DNA from: an uncultured Ruminococcus sp.
Lineage (GTDB): Bacteria; Bacillota; Clostridia; Oscillospirales; CAG-382
Direction: 5' to 3'
NCBI GenBank assembly: GCA_902783535.1
Contig: CACZRJ010000260.1
Location: 1 to 6,282, forward strand
Length of the DNA stretch: 6,282 nucleotides
Below the pieces are notes generated by a model that did no database searches, had not been told where the DNA came from, and saw nothing but the letters and a program-made list of their open reading frames with translations. This document shows positions 5,038 to 6,282 of the stretch, piece by piece. Each line of letters begins with the position of its first letter. Position 1 is the first letter of the stretch. The translations under genes and the position numbers were made by a program.

Positions 5038-6282
5038 TCAGGTGCGGATGTATTTCTTCAGCGCGCTGTAGAGCGTTTCCGCGTCGGCCGGTTTGGACAG
5101 ATGCGCGTTCATGCCGGCTTTTTCCGTTTCCCGGACGTCGCTTTCCAAAGCGTTCGCGGTCAGCGCGAGGATCGGGACGGTCTTCGCGTCCTCCCTGTCC
5201 AGCTTCCGGATCTCGCGTGCGGCCGTCAGTCCGTCCATGACCGGCATCCGGAGATCCATGAGCACGGCGTCGTATGTTCCCTCGGGAGAGGAAGCAAACT
5301 TTTCCACGCCCGCCTTTCCGTTCTCCGCCCAGTCGCTTTCCATCCCTTCCAGTTCCAGCAGGTCGGAAACGATCTCCGCGTTGTCCGGGACGTCCTCGAC
5401 GATCAGGACCCGCTTTCCGGCGAGCGAAACTTCCCCGCCTTCACGGCCGTCCGGCCCGGAGACCTTTTCCATCGGGACGGAGATGGAGAATACGCTCCCT
5501 TCGCCGAGAACGCTGTCGACGGAAACGGTCCCGCCGATGTGCTCCGCGATCATTTTCATAGCTGCGAGCCCGTTGCCCAACGTCTCCTCGGACGCGACCC
5601 GTTCGAAGAAGTTCGGAAGCAGTTCGGGCGCGATCCCTCTTCCCGTATCCTTCACGGAGAACGTGACGACCGGTTTTTGGCTTCCGGGATCCGTCCGGAC
5701 GGACAGTTCCACATATCCGCTCTCCGTGTATTCGACCGCCTTGTCCAGCAGCGTGACGACGGTCTGCTCCAAGCGCATTTCGTCTCCCACGTACCTGCCG
5801 AAGACGTCTTCCGGGATATCCGTCCGGAATTCCAGTCCCTTCGATCCGCAGGAGATCTCCGCGACGGCGCAGAGCGTGTCCAGGACGTCCTTCATGGAGA
5901 ATTCGACGTTCTTCGCGGCGAACTCCCCGGTCTCGATGCTGCTGAAGTCCAGAACGTTGTTGATCAGCACGAGCAGGTGCTGCGAGCTCCGTTCGATCTT
6001 CTCCAGGTGCTGCCGGGTGTCCGGATGCAGGTTCGGGTCCTTCAGCGCGAGCGCGTCCAGGCCGATGATGACGTTCAGCGGCGTCCGCATCTCGTGGCTG
6101 ACGTCCGAAAGGAACGCGTTCTTCGCGCGTCTGCTCTCCTCCGCCGCCTTCAGTTCCGCCTCGATCTCCTGATGTTTCGCCAGCCGGACGGTGATCCCGT
6201 TCAGCATGAAATACATGACCGTGACGAAAATGCTCCCGCCGAACAGGATCCCGGAGATGATCAGGTCGGGTTCGCCGAAAAT
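5038..6282 (-). CDS. Hybrid sensor histidine kinase with degenerate ATP domain (N-terminus beyond window)
   Basis: The frame is open to the window edge, so the protein starts further right. The first in-window ATG (6216) falls inside a membrane helix (about ISGILFGGSIFVTVMYFML) and is not a credible start. Residue numbers below count from that ATG. After the helix comes a short coiled-coil-like linker, then the H-box SDVSHEMRTP with His41. The ATP domain keeps G1 (DTGRGI, 190-195). Its N-box reads LLDKAVEYT, with Lys159 where Asn is expected, and G2 reads GNGLAAM where GxGLG is expected. Kinase activity is therefore doubtful. The receiver (about 268-390) is intact: Glu274/Asp275, phospho-acceptor Asp321, Thr353 and Lys375. 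It closely resembles receiver 2 of the permease-kinase downstream. Possible roles are a phosphatase, a regulatory heterodimer partner, or a receiver fed by the HPt protein. The input domain is not visible and could be another transporter or an extracellular sensor. Confidence 0.9.
   Translation of the reverse strand: MFGEPDLIISGILFGGSIFVTVMYFMLNGITVRLAKHQEIEAELKAAEESRRAKNAFLSDVSHEMRTPLNVIIGLDALALKDPNLHPDTRQHLEKIERSSQHLLVLINNVLDFSSIETGEFAAKNVEFSMKDVLDTLCAVAEISCGSKGLEFRTDIPEDVFGRYVGDEMRLEQTVVTLLDKAVEYTESGYVELSVRTDPGSQKPVVTFSVKDTGRGIAPELLPNFFERVASEETLGNGLAAMKMIAEHIGGTVSVDSVLGEGSVFSISVPMEKVSGPDGREGGEVSLAGKRVLIVEDVPDNAEIVSDLLELEGMESDWAENGKAGVEKFASSPEGTYDAVLMDLRMPVMDGLTAAREIRKLDREDAKTVPILALTANALESDVRETEKAGMNAHLSKPADAETLYSALKKYIRT

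Noticed and set aside
5000..5045. Possible internal promoter (TACTAT on the minus strand) ahead of the HPt gene
   Set aside because: No acceptable -35 element at 16-18 bases; more likely chance in an otherwise AT-richer gap.
5093..6172. Ser-rich 359-codon frame on the plus strand opposite the upstream kinase
   Set aside because: Serine-rich antisense translation of the kinase gene; no domain, and it ends within the opposite gene.
1..6282. CRISPR arrays, tRNA or rRNA genes, insertion sequences, riboswitches
   Set aside because: I saw no regularly spaced repeats, no cloverleaf-like or rRNA segments and no transposase motifs. No gene-free stretch exceeds about 160 bp.

Overview
The window reads as chromosomal DNA from a Gram-positive-type anaerobe, most likely a Clostridia-like member of the Bacillota. 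This lineage call is an inference. It rests on strong purine-rich ribosome binding sites, a BlaI/MecI-type repressor behind a near-perfect TTGACA-17-TAATAT promoter, and hybrid histidine kinases built around SHMSHEIRTP-type boxes and multiple receivers. Most of the window is GC-rich (about 60% in lines I counted). The left 0.5 kb is visibly poorer (about 42-53%).

Left edge, plus strand (1-492): the 3' part of a DinJ/RelB-type antitoxin gene, overlapping by 8 bp a complete YafQ-type RNase toxin gene. A perfect 10-bp hairpin followed by a T-rich tract (537-576) closes this module. The same hairpin also lies at the 3' end of the convergent genes on the other strand.

Middle left, minus strand (589-1141): an orphan BlaI/MecI-family repressor with its own promoter. 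A second reading frame overlaps its 3' end and encodes a short single-span membrane segment. This is either a tiny separate protein or a C-terminal membrane anchor reached by a +1 frameshift.

Right three quarters, minus strand (1241-6282): three co-directional phosphorelay genes, transcribed from high to low coordinates. First comes a hybrid histidine kinase whose N-terminus runs off the window (5038-6282). Next is a free-standing HPt phosphotransfer protein (4558-4932). Last is a 1087-residue protein (1241-4504) that fuses a complete APC-type amino acid permease to a histidine kinase core and two receiver domains. All phosphoryl-transfer residues needed for His->Asp->His relay are present across the set. 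However, the first kinase has a degenerate ATP-binding domain, with its N-box Asn and G2 glycine lost. The permease fusion therefore looks like the active kinase of the pair. No output response regulator with a DNA-binding or enzymatic domain is visible; it must lie outside the window.

The most interesting content is this locus as a whole: a permease-kinase 'transceptor', a free HPt and a probable pseudokinase partner in one apparent operon. The membrane segment overlapping the 3' end of blaI is the second point of interest.
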